Source: Paracidovorax anthurii (GTDB lineage: Bacteria; Pseudomonadota; Gammaproteobacteria; Burkholderiales; Burkholderiaceae_C). Taken from it: 64,000 nucleotides of DNA. Location of the stretch: contig NZ_QLTA01000003.1 in the NCBI RefSeq assembly GCF_003269065.1, positions 170,474 to 234,473 on the forward strand, given 5' to 3'. The translations under genes and the position numbers were made by a program. A model generated the notes under the pieces. The model saw only the letters and a list, made by a program, of their open reading frames with translations, was not told the origin of the DNA and made no database searches. Positions 56,699 through 64,000 of this stretch are shown here, piece after piece (position 1 is the first letter of the stretch; each line of letters opens with the position of its first letter).

Positions 56699-56775
56699 GG
56701 CCGCCCCGCACGCGCCGCTGCCGACGCCTCCTCCTTCCCGCCGGACCCCTCTACCGACCCCGATCAGGCCATTCC

Positions 56776-58359
56776 ATGACGATCTCCAGCAGAAAAGCCT
56801 TCCATGTCGGCGTGTTTGCTGCATTGTTTGCTATATTTTCAATAGCGAATGCACAAACCATCAGGGTCGCGAACCAGGGCGATGCGCTGTCGATGGACCC
56901 GCACTCGCTCAACGAAACCCTGCAGCTCAGCGTGACCGGCAACGTCTATGAGCCGCTCGTGGGCCGCAACAAGGACCTGAGCCTCGCGCCGGCGCTGGCC
57001 ACGCGCTGGACGCAGACCGCGCCCACGGTGTGGCGCTTCGAGCTGCGCCGCGGCGTGCTGTTCCACGACGGCACGCCTTTCACGGCCGACGACGTGGTCT
57101 TCTCGCTGGCGCGCGCGCAGGCCGAGGGCTCCGACATGAAGGCCTACGCCAGCGACTTCCAGGAGGTGCGCAGGATCGACGACTACACGGTGGAGATCGA
57201 GACCCGGACGCCGTACCCGATCCTGCCGGACGTGCTCACACGCATCTACATCATGAGCCGCCCGTGGTGCGAGGCCAACCAGGCCACGGTGCCCGTGGAC
57301 CGGCGCAAGGGCGTGGAGAACGCGGCGTCCTTCCGCGCCAACGGCACGGGGCCGTTCCGCCTGCGCGAGCGCCAGCCGGGCGTGCGCACCGTGTTCGTGC
57401 GCAATCCCCGGTACTGGGGCGAGATCGAGGGCAACGTGGAGGAGGTGGTCTATACCCCCATCGGCAACGACGCCACGCGCGTGGCCGCGCTGCTCTCGGG
57501 GCAGGTGGACGTGATGGAGCCCGTGCCCGTGCAGGACATCGAGCGCGTGAACACCAGCCCGCTCACGCGCGCCGTGACGGGCCCCGAGCTGCGCACCATC
57601 TTCCTGGGCATGGACCAGGCGCGCGACGAGCTGCTCCAATCCAGCGTGAAGGGCCGCAACCCCTTCAAGGACAAGCGCGTGCGCCAGGCGTTCTACCAAG
57701 CCATCGACATCGACGGCATCCGCAAGAACGTGATGCGCGGCGCCTCCAACCCCTCCGCGCTGCTGGTGGGGCCGGGCGTCAACGGCTTCCAGTCCGACAT
57801 GAAGCGGCTCGCCTACGACGCGGGCGCCGCGAAGAAATTGCTCGCCGAGGCCGGCTATCCGGACGGCTTCTCGGTGACCCTGAACTGCCCCAGCGACCGC
57901 TACGTGAACGACGCGCGCATCTGCCAGGCCGTGGCCGCCAACCTCGCGCGCATCGGCGTCAAGGTCGATCTGCAGGCCGAGACCAAGGGCACGTATTTCC
58001 CCAAGGTGCTGCGCCGCGACACCGGCTTCTACATGCTGGGCTGGTCGCCCTCCACCTATGACGCGCACAACGCGCTCAATGCGCTGATGGCCTGCGTGGA
58101 CGACAAGGGCGCGGGGCAGTTCAACCTGGGCGGCTACTGCAACCCGAAGGTGGACCAGCTCACGCGGCAGATCCAGGCCGAGACCGACAAGGCCCGCCGC
58201 GACGCGATGATCCGCGAGGCCTTTGTGCTTCACGCGGCCGACGTGGGCCACATTCCGCTGCACCAGCAGGCGCTGGCCTGGGGCGTGTCCCGCAAGGTGG
58301 CGCTGGTGCAGATGGCCGACAACTTCATGCCGTTCAAGTGGATGAGCATCGCGCGGTGA
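56776..58359 (+). CDS. Peptide ABC transporter periplasmic substrate-binding protein
   Basis: This 527-residue extracellular solute-binding protein (family 5, DppA/OppA type) has a signal peptide (residues 1-27, cleavage after ANA). It shows ALSMDPHSLNET, PALATRWTQTAPTVWRFELRRGVLFHDGTPFTADDVVFSL, DKRVRQAFYQAIDIDGI and LAEAGYPDGFSVTL. The signal-peptide core contains the head sequence of dispersed repeat R1 (56828-56846). Ligand specificity cannot be predicted. Confidence 0.93.
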   Translation: MTISSRKAFHVGVFAALFAIFSIANAQTIRVANQGDALSMDPHSLNETLQLSVTGNVYEPLVGRNKDLSLAPALATRWTQTAPTVWRFELRRGVLFHDGTPFTADDVVFSLARAQAEGSDMKAYASDFQEVRRIDDYTVEIETRTPYPILPDVLTRIYIMSRPWCEANQATVPVDRRKGVENAASFRANGTGPFRLRERQPGVRTVFVRNPRYWGEIEGNVEEVVYTPIGNDATRVAALLSGQVDVMEPVPVQDIERVNTSPLTRAVTGPELRTIFLGMDQARDELLQSSVKGRNPFKDKRVRQAFYQAIDIDGIRKNVMRGASNPSALLVGPGVNGFQSDMKRLAYDAGAAKKLLAEAGYPDGFSVTLNCPSDRYVNDARICQAVAANLARIGVKVDLQAETKGTYFPKVLRRDTGFYMLGWSPSTYDAHNALNALMACVDDKGAGQFNLGGYCNPKVDQLTRQIQAETDKARRDAMIREAFVLHAADVGHIPLHQQALAWGVSRKVALVQMADNFMPFKWMSIAR

Positions 58360-58420
58360 CCTGTCCGACCGCGTGACCCTGCGCCGCGCCAGCCCCCGTG
58401 TTTCTCCCGAAGTCCTCACG

Positions 58421-59332
58421 ATGAAAAAAACGCTCATCCGATGGTTCGACAGCGATGTCGGCTACAGCTTCCGCACCTCTCCCGTGGCCATCGGTGCCGC
58501 GGCGATCGCGCTGGTCTGCGTGTTCTGCTCGCTGTTCGCGGGCTGGGTGGCGCCGCACAACCCCTTCGACCTCACCACGCTGGAGCTGAGCGACGCCCGC
58601 CTGCCGCCCGCGTGGAGCGAGGGGGGCTCCTGGAAGTACCCCTTCGGCACCGACGACCAGGGGCGCGACATCCTCTCGGCGCTGATCTACGGCGCGCGCA
58701 TCTCGCTGGTGGTGGGGCTGGCCTCGGTGGCGCTCTCGGTGGTCGCGGGCGTGGCCCTCGGGCTGCTGGCCGGCTTCAAGGGCGGCTGGATCGACGGCGT
58801 GCTCATGCGCCTGTGCGACGTGATGCTGTCCTTCCCGGCCATCCTGGTGGCGCTGCTGATCGCCGGCGTGGGCCGTGCCGTGTTCCCGAACGCGCACGAG
58901 TCGCTGGCCTTCGGCGTGCTCATCGTCTCGATCTCGCTCACGGGCTGGGTGCAGTACGCGCGCACGGTGCGCGGCTCCACGCTGGTGGAGCGCAACAAGG
59001 AATACGTGCAGGCCGCGCGCGTGACGGGCGTCTCGCCGCTGCGCATCATGCGCCGCCACGTGCTGCCCAACGTGCTCGGGCCGGTGATGGTGCTGGCCAC
59101 CATCCAGGTGGCCACGGCCATCATCACCGAGGCCACGCTCTCCTTCCTCGGCGTGGGCGCGCCGCCCACCTCGCCTTCGCTGGGCACGCTGATCCGCATC
59201 GGCAACGACTACCTGTTCTCGGGCGAATGGTGGATCACGGTGTTTCCCGGCGTGATGCTGGTGCTGATCGCGCTGTCGGTGAACCTGCTGGGCGACTGGC
59301 TGCGCGATGCGCTCAATCCCCGGCTGCGCTAG
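58421..59332 (+). CDS. dppC: Peptide ABC transporter permease (DppC-like)
   Basis: This 303-residue permease shows the DppC signature HNPFDLTTLEL, PFGTDDQGRDILSALIYGARISLVVG and the coupling loop YVQAARVTGVSPLRIMRRHVLPN near residue 205, then a C-terminal GDWLRDALNPRLR. The start at 58421 (MKKTLIRW) was preferred over 58373, which adds an unsupported lead. Confidence 0.92.
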   Translation: MKKTLIRWFDSDVGYSFRTSPVAIGAAAIALVCVFCSLFAGWVAPHNPFDLTTLELSDARLPPAWSEGGSWKYPFGTDDQGRDILSALIYGARISLVVGLASVALSVVAGVALGLLAGFKGGWIDGVLMRLCDVMLSFPAILVALLIAGVGRAVFPNAHESLAFGVLIVSISLTGWVQYARTVRGSTLVERNKEYVQAARVTGVSPLRIMRRHVLPNVLGPVMVLATIQVATAIITEATLSFLGVGAPPTSPSLGTLIRIGNDYLFSGEWWITVFPGVMLVLIALSVNLLGDWLRDALNPRLR

Positions 59333-59345
59333 AGATGGAGTTCAA

Positions 59346-59460
59346 CCCCCTGAGCGGCTGCGCCGCTTCACCCCTTCTCTCATCGCTGCGCGATGGGAAG
59401 GGGGACGCCGCCAGCGCGGCGGGGCGGCCCTTGCGCGGCGGCCGCTGGCCTGGGCCGCGC
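59346..59460 (+). repeat. Mosaic intergenic repeat R2, copy 2 (dppC-dppD gap)
   Basis: It begins CCCCCTGAGCGGC, has an inverted repeat (ATCGCTGCGCGAT region), GGGGACGCCGCCAGCG, and ends GCTGGCCTGG. The same block order as copy 1 occurs on the opposite strand. It makes most of the 174-bp gap inside the transporter operon. Confidence 0.68.
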
Positions 59461-59506
59461 CGGTTCCATGGGCACTGCCCGTGCCACGGACAACGGATGG
59501 ATTGCT

Positions 59507-60505
59507 ATGCCTCTTCTTGAAGTCGAGAACCTCGTCGTCGAATTCCCCGGCCGCCGCGGCACGCTGCGCGCGCTGGACGACATCTCCTTTTCCATCGCGC
59601 CGGGCGAGATCCTGGGCGTGGTGGGCGAATCGGGCGCGGGCAAGTCGCTCACGGGCGCGGCCATCATCGGCCTGCTGGAGCCGCCGGGCCGCGTGGCCTC
59701 GGGCCGCATCCTGCTGGAGGGCGAGCGCATCGACGATCTGCCGTCGCAGAAGATGCGCCACGTGCGGGGCCGGCGCATCGGCGCCATCTTCCAGGACCCG
59801 CTCACCTCGCTGAACCCGCTCTACACCGTGGGCCAGCAGCTCACCGAGACCATCCGGACCCACCTGCCCGTGAACGCCGCCGAGGCGCGCCGGCGCGCGA
59901 TCCAGTTGCTCCAGGACACGGGCATCCCCGCGGCCGAGCAGCGCGTGGACCACTACCCGCACCAGTTCTCGGGCGGCATGCGCCAGCGCGTGGTGATCGC
60001 GCTGGCCCTGGCGGCCGAGCCGCAGCTCATCGTGGCCGACGAGCCCACCACGGCGCTGGACGTGTCCATCCAGGCGCAGATCATCCAGCTGCTCAAGCAC
60101 ATCTGCAAATCGCGCGGCGCGGCCGTGATGCTCATCACGCACGACATGGGCGTGATCGCCGAGACCTGCGACCGCGTGGCCGTGCTCTATGCCGGGCGCA
60201 TCGCCGAGATCGGGCCCGTGCACGAGGTCATCAACCACCCCGCGCATCCCTACACGGCCGGCCTCATGGCCTCGATTCCCGACATGGAGCAGGACCGCGA
60301 GCGCCTCAACCAGATCGACGGAGCCATGCCGCGCCTGAACGCCATCCCGCAGGGCTGCGCCTTCAACCCGCGCTGCCTGCACACCTTCGAGCGCTGCCGC
60401 GTGGAGCGCCCCGAGCTGCTGTCCGCGGGCCCGACCCGGGCCGCCTGCTGGCTGCACGCAGCCACGCCCGGCGCATCCGCCGCCATCCAGGAGGCCGTGG
60501 CATGA
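59507..60505 (+). CDS. dppD: Peptide ABC transporter ATP-binding protein (DppD-like)
   Basis: This 332-residue ATPase shows Walker [15 protein letters not shown] near residue 40, the Q-loop [18 protein letters not shown], signature [15 protein letters not shown], Walker [13 protein letters not shown] and the switch LITHDMG. A C-terminal oligopeptide-binding extension has cysteines in [16 protein letters not shown] that bind an iron-sulfur cluster in some family members. It overlaps dppF by 4 bp. Confidence 0.94.
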   Translation: MPLLEVENLVVEFPGRRGTLRALDDISFSIAPGEILGVVGESGAGKSLTGAAIIGLLEPPGRVASGRILLEGERIDDLPSQKMRHVRGRRIGAIFQDPLTSLNPLYTVGQQLTETIRTHLPVNAAEARRRAIQLLQDTGIPAAEQRVDHYPHQFSGGMRQRVVIALALAAEPQLIVADEPTTALDVSIQAQIIQLLKHICKSRGAAVMLITHDMGVIAETCDRVAVLYAGRIAEIGPVHEVINHPAHPYTAGLMASIPDMEQDRERLNQIDGAMPRLNAIPQGCAFNPRCLHTFERCRVERPELLSAGPTRAACWLHAATPGASAAIQEAVA

Positions 60506-61563
60506 CCGACGCCGCACGCACCCCCCTTTCGGCCGCGCCGCTGGTGCAGGCCCACGACCTCGCCAAGACCTTCGACGTCTCCGCTCCGTGGCTCAACCGC
60601 GTGCTGGAGCGCAAGCCACGCACGCTGCTGCACGCGGTGGACGGCGTGAGCTTCTCGATCGAGAAGGGCAAGACATTGGCCCTGGTGGGCGAATCCGGCT
60701 GCGGCAAGAGCACCGTGGCGCGCCTGCTCGTGGGCCTGTACGAGCCCACGCGCGGCGGCCTCACCTTCGACGGGCAGGATGCGCATGCCGCCTTCAAGGG
60801 CCGCGACGCGCGCGCCATGCGCCGGCGCATCCAGATGATCTTCCAGGACCCGTACGCGAGCCTGAACCCGCGCTGGATCGTGGAGGACATCGTCGGCGAG
60901 CCGCTGCGCGAGCACGGCCTCATCACCGCCAGGGCGCAACTGCGCCAGCGCGTGGGCGAGCTGCTGCAATCGGTGGGCCTGTCGCCACAGGACATGGCCA
61001 AGTACCCGCACCAGTTCTCGGGCGGCCAGCGCCAGCGCATCTCCATCGCGCGCGCCCTGGCCACCGAGCCGGAGTTCCTGGTGTGCGACGAGCCCACCTC
61101 GGCGCTGGACGTGTCGGTGCAGGCCCAGGTGCTCAACATCATGAAGGACCTGCAGCGCGAGAGGCACCTGACCTACCTCTTCATCAGCCACAACCTCGCC
61201 GTGGTGCGCCACGTGAGCGACCAGGTGGGCGTGATGTACCTCGGGCGCCTGGTGGAGCTGGCCGACAAGCGCGAGCTGTTCGCCGCGCCGCGCCATCCCT
61301 ATACGCGCATGCTGCTGGACGCCATCCCGAAAATGCACGACACGGGCCGTGCGCGCACCCCCGTGCAGGGCGAGGTGCCCAACCCGCTCAACCCGCCGCA
61401 GGGCTGCGCATTCAACCCGCGCTGCCCGCATGCCAACGACCGCTGCCGCACCGAGCGGCCCCGGCTCATCGACGACGGCGGCACGCGCGTGGCCTGCCAC
61501 GGGATCGAGGAGGGGCGCATTCCGCGGGTTGCGGTGGAGGCGACCGTACCTTCAGGTGCCTGA
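60502..61563 (+). CDS. dppF: Peptide ABC transporter ATP-binding protein (DppF-like)
   Basis: This 353-residue ATPase shows Walker [15 protein letters not shown] near residue 68, Q-loop [20 protein letters not shown], signature [27 protein letters not shown] and [12 protein letters not shown], then the C-terminal cysteine motif [16 protein letters not shown]. It is the last gene of the operon. The following sequence drops in GC. Confidence 0.94.
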   Translation: MTDAARTPLSAAPLVQAHDLAKTFDVSAPWLNRVLERKPRTLLHAVDGVSFSIEKGKTLALVGESGCGKSTVARLLVGLYEPTRGGLTFDGQDAHAAFKGRDARAMRRRIQMIFQDPYASLNPRWIVEDIVGEPLREHGLITARAQLRQRVGELLQSVGLSPQDMAKYPHQFSGGQRQRISIARALATEPEFLVCDEPTSALDVSVQAQVLNIMKDLQRERHLTYLFISHNLAVVRHVSDQVGVMYLGRLVELADKRELFAAPRHPYTRMLLDAIPKMHDTGRARTPVQGEVPNPLNPPQGCAFNPRCPHANDRCRTERPRLIDDGGTRVACHGIEEGRIPRVAVEATVPSGA

Positions 61564-61699
61564 GCCATGGGGTGGCTTTGCCGCGCTGTGGCACGGTTCC
61601 TGACCATCCTCCTGGCGCCTTGCGCTGTATAAAGTCGATTAATAGATTCAAGAAATTTTTACGGCTATTTCATCAGGATGAACTTCGACTTCATATGCC

Positions 61700-61749
61700 T
61701 TGATTCTCCGATGAATTCGCTATCATGCTCGCTTTGATTTCAAGGGGAG
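61700..61749 (+). promoter_or_regulatory. Possible promoter and RBS of the low-GC island
   Basis: TTGATT (61700-61705) and TATCAT (61721-61726) are near-consensus sigma-70 boxes with a 15-bp spacer, one or two bases short. AAGGGGAG (61742-61749) is a strong Shine-Dalgarno sequence for the GTG at 61754. The segment from about 61620 is markedly AT-rich. Confidence 0.4.
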
Positions 61750-61753
61750 TCTG

Positions 61754-62635
61754 GTGGGGCTGAGTGAATTTGCTTTATCCGGAAATCGTGCATTATCCAA
61801 GCCGATCGCTTTGGATTCTGGTTATCCTGCGGCAGCCTGTTTCAAGAATATTCAGATCGTTGAGATTCCGGATGTCATGGAGCGACGTGGACTTCGGATA
61901 GGTGCGGCATTGATGCGCAGATGGTTTCGGGGAGCGGCTTTTATTATTCCTGTCGAATGGAAAATAGGGGCAAGCCAGGATATTGATCATAGAAGAATTG
62001 GCCCGAACTATATCGATTCAAAGATTGTCTCAATGCAATGGGCCATGCAATACGAACGCACCACAGCCAAGATGGTGGAATTGCGCAGTGCCATCGAAGG
62101 AAGTTCGACCTCCCAGAGCCTGGAGTTTTCCAAGCGAGAGCTTCTGGCAAGGCTTCAGAAGAACTCGAAGATCAATTCCTATCCGACAAGATTCGGAGAA
62201 GAGCAATCTGTAATCCAATTGCATGAGTGCTCGCATGTGAATGCGCGGGCCGTTGCACAAAATGGCTTGCAAAAGCTGATGGATCCGCTGGATGATCTTT
62301 ATTGCGCATTGGGCGCATTTACATTGCACGCGGCTGCGAAAGGTGATATCCAGCCACTGCCGGCCAAGCAGGGGCAACCGACCCATCGGGTATGTGTCCG
62401 GAGTTTGGGTTTCTATATACGCGACTCCTATGACTTTTCAGGAGATCAGCCTCTCGGAAATTGGAGTTCTGACGGAGTCAGGATGCTGCCTGTAGCAGGA
62501 CACTTCATGGTGGAGAACCAGAGTTTCAGAGCATGGCGTGACCAGAATCATTCCGGAGGGGATTTTCTGATCTTCTCTGATGTGCATTGGATGCAGCTTG
62601 CACAGCCCCTGGTATGGGACTTGTCGGCTTCATGA
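61754..62635 (+). CDS. Hypothetical protein resembling DUF6402
   Basis: This 293-residue protein with a GTG start and strong RBS has no signal peptide or clear membrane helix. The segment VMERRGLRIGAALMRRWFRG near residue 40 resembles DUF6402 proteins, which I recall as uncharacterised and often near type VI secretion loci; this match is from memory. Other visible features are RRIGPNYIDSKIVSMQWAM, RVCVRSLGFYIRDSYDF and GDQPLGNWSSDG. Codon and base composition are lower in GC than its neighbours. I do not know its function. Confidence 0.6.
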   Translation: MGLSEFALSGNRALSKPIALDSGYPAAACFKNIQIVEIPDVMERRGLRIGAALMRRWFRGAAFIIPVEWKIGASQDIDHRRIGPNYIDSKIVSMQWAMQYERTTAKMVELRSAIEGSSTSQSLEFSKRELLARLQKNSKINSYPTRFGEEQSVIQLHECSHVNARAVAQNGLQKLMDPLDDLYCALGAFTLHAAAKGDIQPLPAKQGQPTHRVCVRSLGFYIRDSYDFSGDQPLGNWSSDGVRMLPVAGHFMVENQSFRAWRDQNHSGGDFLIFSDVHWMQLAQPLVWDLSAS

Positions 62636-62648
62636 GTGCTTGCGAAGT

Positions 62649-62975
62649 ATGACGCGTAATCTTAGGCTATGGCTGATTCTCGGCTCTGTGATCGCTCTTG
62701 GTGGCGTGGCTCTTGTGTGCATCTTCGAGTCCAGATGGTTCGAAGATGCAACTCTTCAATACACCAATAGATGTACTGCAGGTGAATATTCTCTGCAGAT
62801 CTTTCTTTATTCCAATGGCGATGGTTATGTTCGTTTGGTGGGGCGGGATGGCCATGTCTACGGGAAATCCGGTTTCTCGGAAGGAACGGAAATATGGCCG
62901 CGTTGGTCGGCAGATTGCCGGGCTGTAGTTGTTGGCACGGATGCGGAGCAAGTCGAATTGCGTGTCACCCCTTAG
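62649..62975 (+). CDS. Small membrane-anchored hypothetical protein
   Basis: This 108-residue protein has one N-terminal membrane helix (LWLILGSVIALGGVALVCIF, about residues 7-26) and a small presumably periplasmic domain with two cysteines (NRCTAGEY; SADCRAVVVG) that could form a disulfide. It starts 13 bp after the DUF6402-like gene and shares its low GC, so the two are likely co-transcribed. An immunity role is one possibility, but nothing in the sequence proves it. Confidence 0.6.
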   Translation: MTRNLRLWLILGSVIALGGVALVCIFESRWFEDATLQYTNRCTAGEYSLQIFLYSNGDGYVRLVGRDGHVYGKSGFSEGTEIWPRWSADCRAVVVGTDAEQVELRVTP

Positions 62976-63310
62976 AGCGCTATTCCGAAAGTTGCTGTAT
63001 ATGTAATCGCGATTCCATACCATGGCATTTGACTATCGCTGAGAGTTATGCAATGCCCCTCGGTGTAAATGCATCGATTCCATTTCGGGCAGCTACTTGT
63101 GGTATGGCGCACTGGTTATCGTGAATCTGGAGGTTCGATAGAGAGGCCAATGCGATGGTTGCCGGGAACTGGATGCAGTTGGGAACCTCTCACAACCCCA
63201 GGTGGGACACCAATCTGAATACGGACGGTCAGATTCCAGCCCTTTTGAATCCAGGATGTGCCCCCCGACGGTCTGCGCCCCGTGCATCGGGGTTTCGCCG
63301 CCCCGGTGGC
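62976..63310. other. Region between the small membrane protein and the insertion sequence
   Basis: This 335-bp gap has no convincing gene on either strand. The first 260 bases are mid-GC, like the island. From about 63250 the sequence becomes GC-rich like the transposase, so the IS end probably lies between 63240 and 63300. I could not identify a terminal inverted repeat or target duplication because the other end is outside the window. Confidence 0.5.
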
Positions 63311-64000
63311 TCAGGCTTTCACCGTTTGCGAGCGCACCTGTGCCTTGCCAGTGCCGGGCTTGAAGAACGCATCCACGCCCCGCTGCAGGAATGACGCCAG
63401 GCGCTTCATGTTGTAGCAGGCGGCCATCATCGTCATGGCCACCGTCGCACGCGCCTGCCCGATCGTGCGCACGAACTTGCCCCCCAGGTGGCGGATACCG
63501 GCGAACACATGTTCCACCTTGGCCCGCTTCTTTGCGATGCGCTGGTTGCGCCTCTTCTGGCACTCGCTCAAGGGCTTGCCCGGCTGCCCACGGCGCTGCA
63601 TCTCATCCACGAATCCCAGCACTTTCAGCATCTGGCGCCTTTGGCGGCTCGGGTAGGCCTTGTCCGCATGCACTGCCCGCCCGGTGTTGTGCATGTCCAG
63701 CACCTCATCGAAGTGGTGCCCGTCGTGCTCGCTGGCCGTGCCCGTGGCGAGGCGGCGGATGAAGCCGTGCTTGAGGTCCACGCTCACGCTCAGCTTGTAG
63801 CCGAAGTGGCTTTTGCCGTGCTTTTTCGTGTGCGTGGCCTCCACGTCCTTTTGCCTGCGCCGCGCTTCGCTCCAGTCCGGCTGCCCGCCTTGTGCCAGCG
63901 TTTGCCGGTCCTGCTGGCCGATGTGCTGGCGGGGCGCGGGCACCAGCGTGGCATCGATGGCCTGCCCGCCCCGGGCGATGTAGCCGTGGCGCTGCAGTTG
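63250..64000 (-). mobile_element. IS5-family insertion sequence, partly outside window
   Basis: The transposase gene and the compositional boundary near 63250 mark one end of an insertion sequence that runs past the window. Only the 3' portion of the transposase is visible. The left coordinate is approximate. Confidence 0.75.
63311..64000 (-). CDS. IS5-family transposase, N-terminus outside window
   Basis: The 229 visible C-terminal residues read openly from the window edge. The DDE residues are visible as GGQAIDATLVPAP (first Asp), AVHADKAYPSRQRR (second Asp) and RAKVEHVFAGIRHLGGKF (Glu), with the Y-(2)-R-(3)-E type C-terminal region of IS5 transposases. The stretch SHFGYKLSVSVDLKHGFIR is also typical. 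No frameshift or internal stop is seen, so the copy may be intact. Confidence 0.88.
   Translation of the reverse strand, partial: QLQRHGYIARGGQAIDATLVPAPRQHIGQQDRQTLAQGGQPDWSEARRRQKDVEATHTKKHGKSHFGYKLSVSVDLKHGFIRRLATGTASEHDGHHFDEVLDMHNTGRAVHADKAYPSRQRRQMLKVLGFVDEMQRRGQPGKPLSECQKRRNQRIAKKRAKVEHVFAGIRHLGGKFVRTIGQARATVAMTMMAACYNMKRLASFLQRGVDAFFKPGTGKAQVRSQTVKA

Noticed and set aside
61684..61720. TTCGA and TTCGC upstream of the DUF6402-like gene as a PIP box
   Set aside because: Spacing is 27 and the first element ends in A, outside the consensus.
63093..63563. An antisense frame across the insertion-sequence edge
   Set aside because: It overlaps the transposase on the same strand in another frame and has no RBS or known motif.

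Overview
The window is about 68-70% GC, gene-dense and lacks rRNA or tRNA genes. Gene content and order point to a Comamonadaceae betaproteobacterium close to Acidovorax/Paracidovorax, the plant-pathogen group. Supporting signs are the rubredoxin-pilGHIJ-chpA block flanked by thiD/hemL, the dusB-fis-purH block, the algH-ruvX-pyrR-pyrB-pyrC' block, Omp32-type porins, and two dispersed intergenic repeat families that I associate with this family. The genus call is inference from memory; no search was run.

Layout. 1-3.3 kb (minus): M61 aminopeptidase (cut by the window edge), DsbC and a UbiH-type FAD monooxygenase. 3.4-9.7 kb: MOSC protein, YchF, RarD, a VTT-domain membrane protein, a membrane diguanylate cyclase and a cytochrome c fusion. 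9.8-12.8 kb: dusB-fis-purH. 12.9-14.2 kb: a HrpW-like harpin/pectate-lyase protein on the minus strand, behind what reads as a complete plant-inducible (PIP) promoter; this is the strongest discovery lead. 14.2-16.5 kb: thiD-hemL. 16.6-26.9 kb: rubredoxin and the twitching-motility chemosensory operon pilG-pilH-pilI-pilJ-chpA, with a 2148-residue hybrid CheA. 27-33.1 kb: photolyase, then algH-ruvX-pyrR-pyrB-pyrC'-plsC; the pyrC homologue has lost its metal-binding histidines and probably acts as a structural partner of PyrB. 33.2-36.4 kb: a divergent ferric-iron-type ABC ATPase and permease, and an ArsC-like protein. 36.5-46.8 kb: a type II secretion cluster (gspG-H-I-J-K-L-M-N-D-E on the minus strand, gspC divergent). 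gspF is absent and GspE lacks the usual cysteine motif. 46.9-51.4 kb: cobC/cobS, ilvA behind a strong intrinsic terminator in its leader, an OsmC-like protein and Coq7. 51.7-54.1 kb: two porins in tandem. 54.4-61.6 kb: a dipeptide-type ABC transporter operon containing an M20 amidohydrolase. 61.6-63.3 kb: a lower-GC island with a DUF6402-like protein and a small membrane-anchored protein. 63.3 kb to the end: an IS5-family transposase running off the window.

How parts fit together. Several loci bear on a plant-associated lifestyle: a type II secreton for exoenzymes, a Pil-Chp system for type IV pilus twitching, and a HrpX-type promoter in front of a harpin-like protein with no visible secretion machinery nearby. 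The type III apparatus itself must lie elsewhere. The 61.6-63.3 kb island differs from its surroundings in base composition, has two unfamiliar genes and abuts an insertion sequence, so it is the most likely recently acquired segment.
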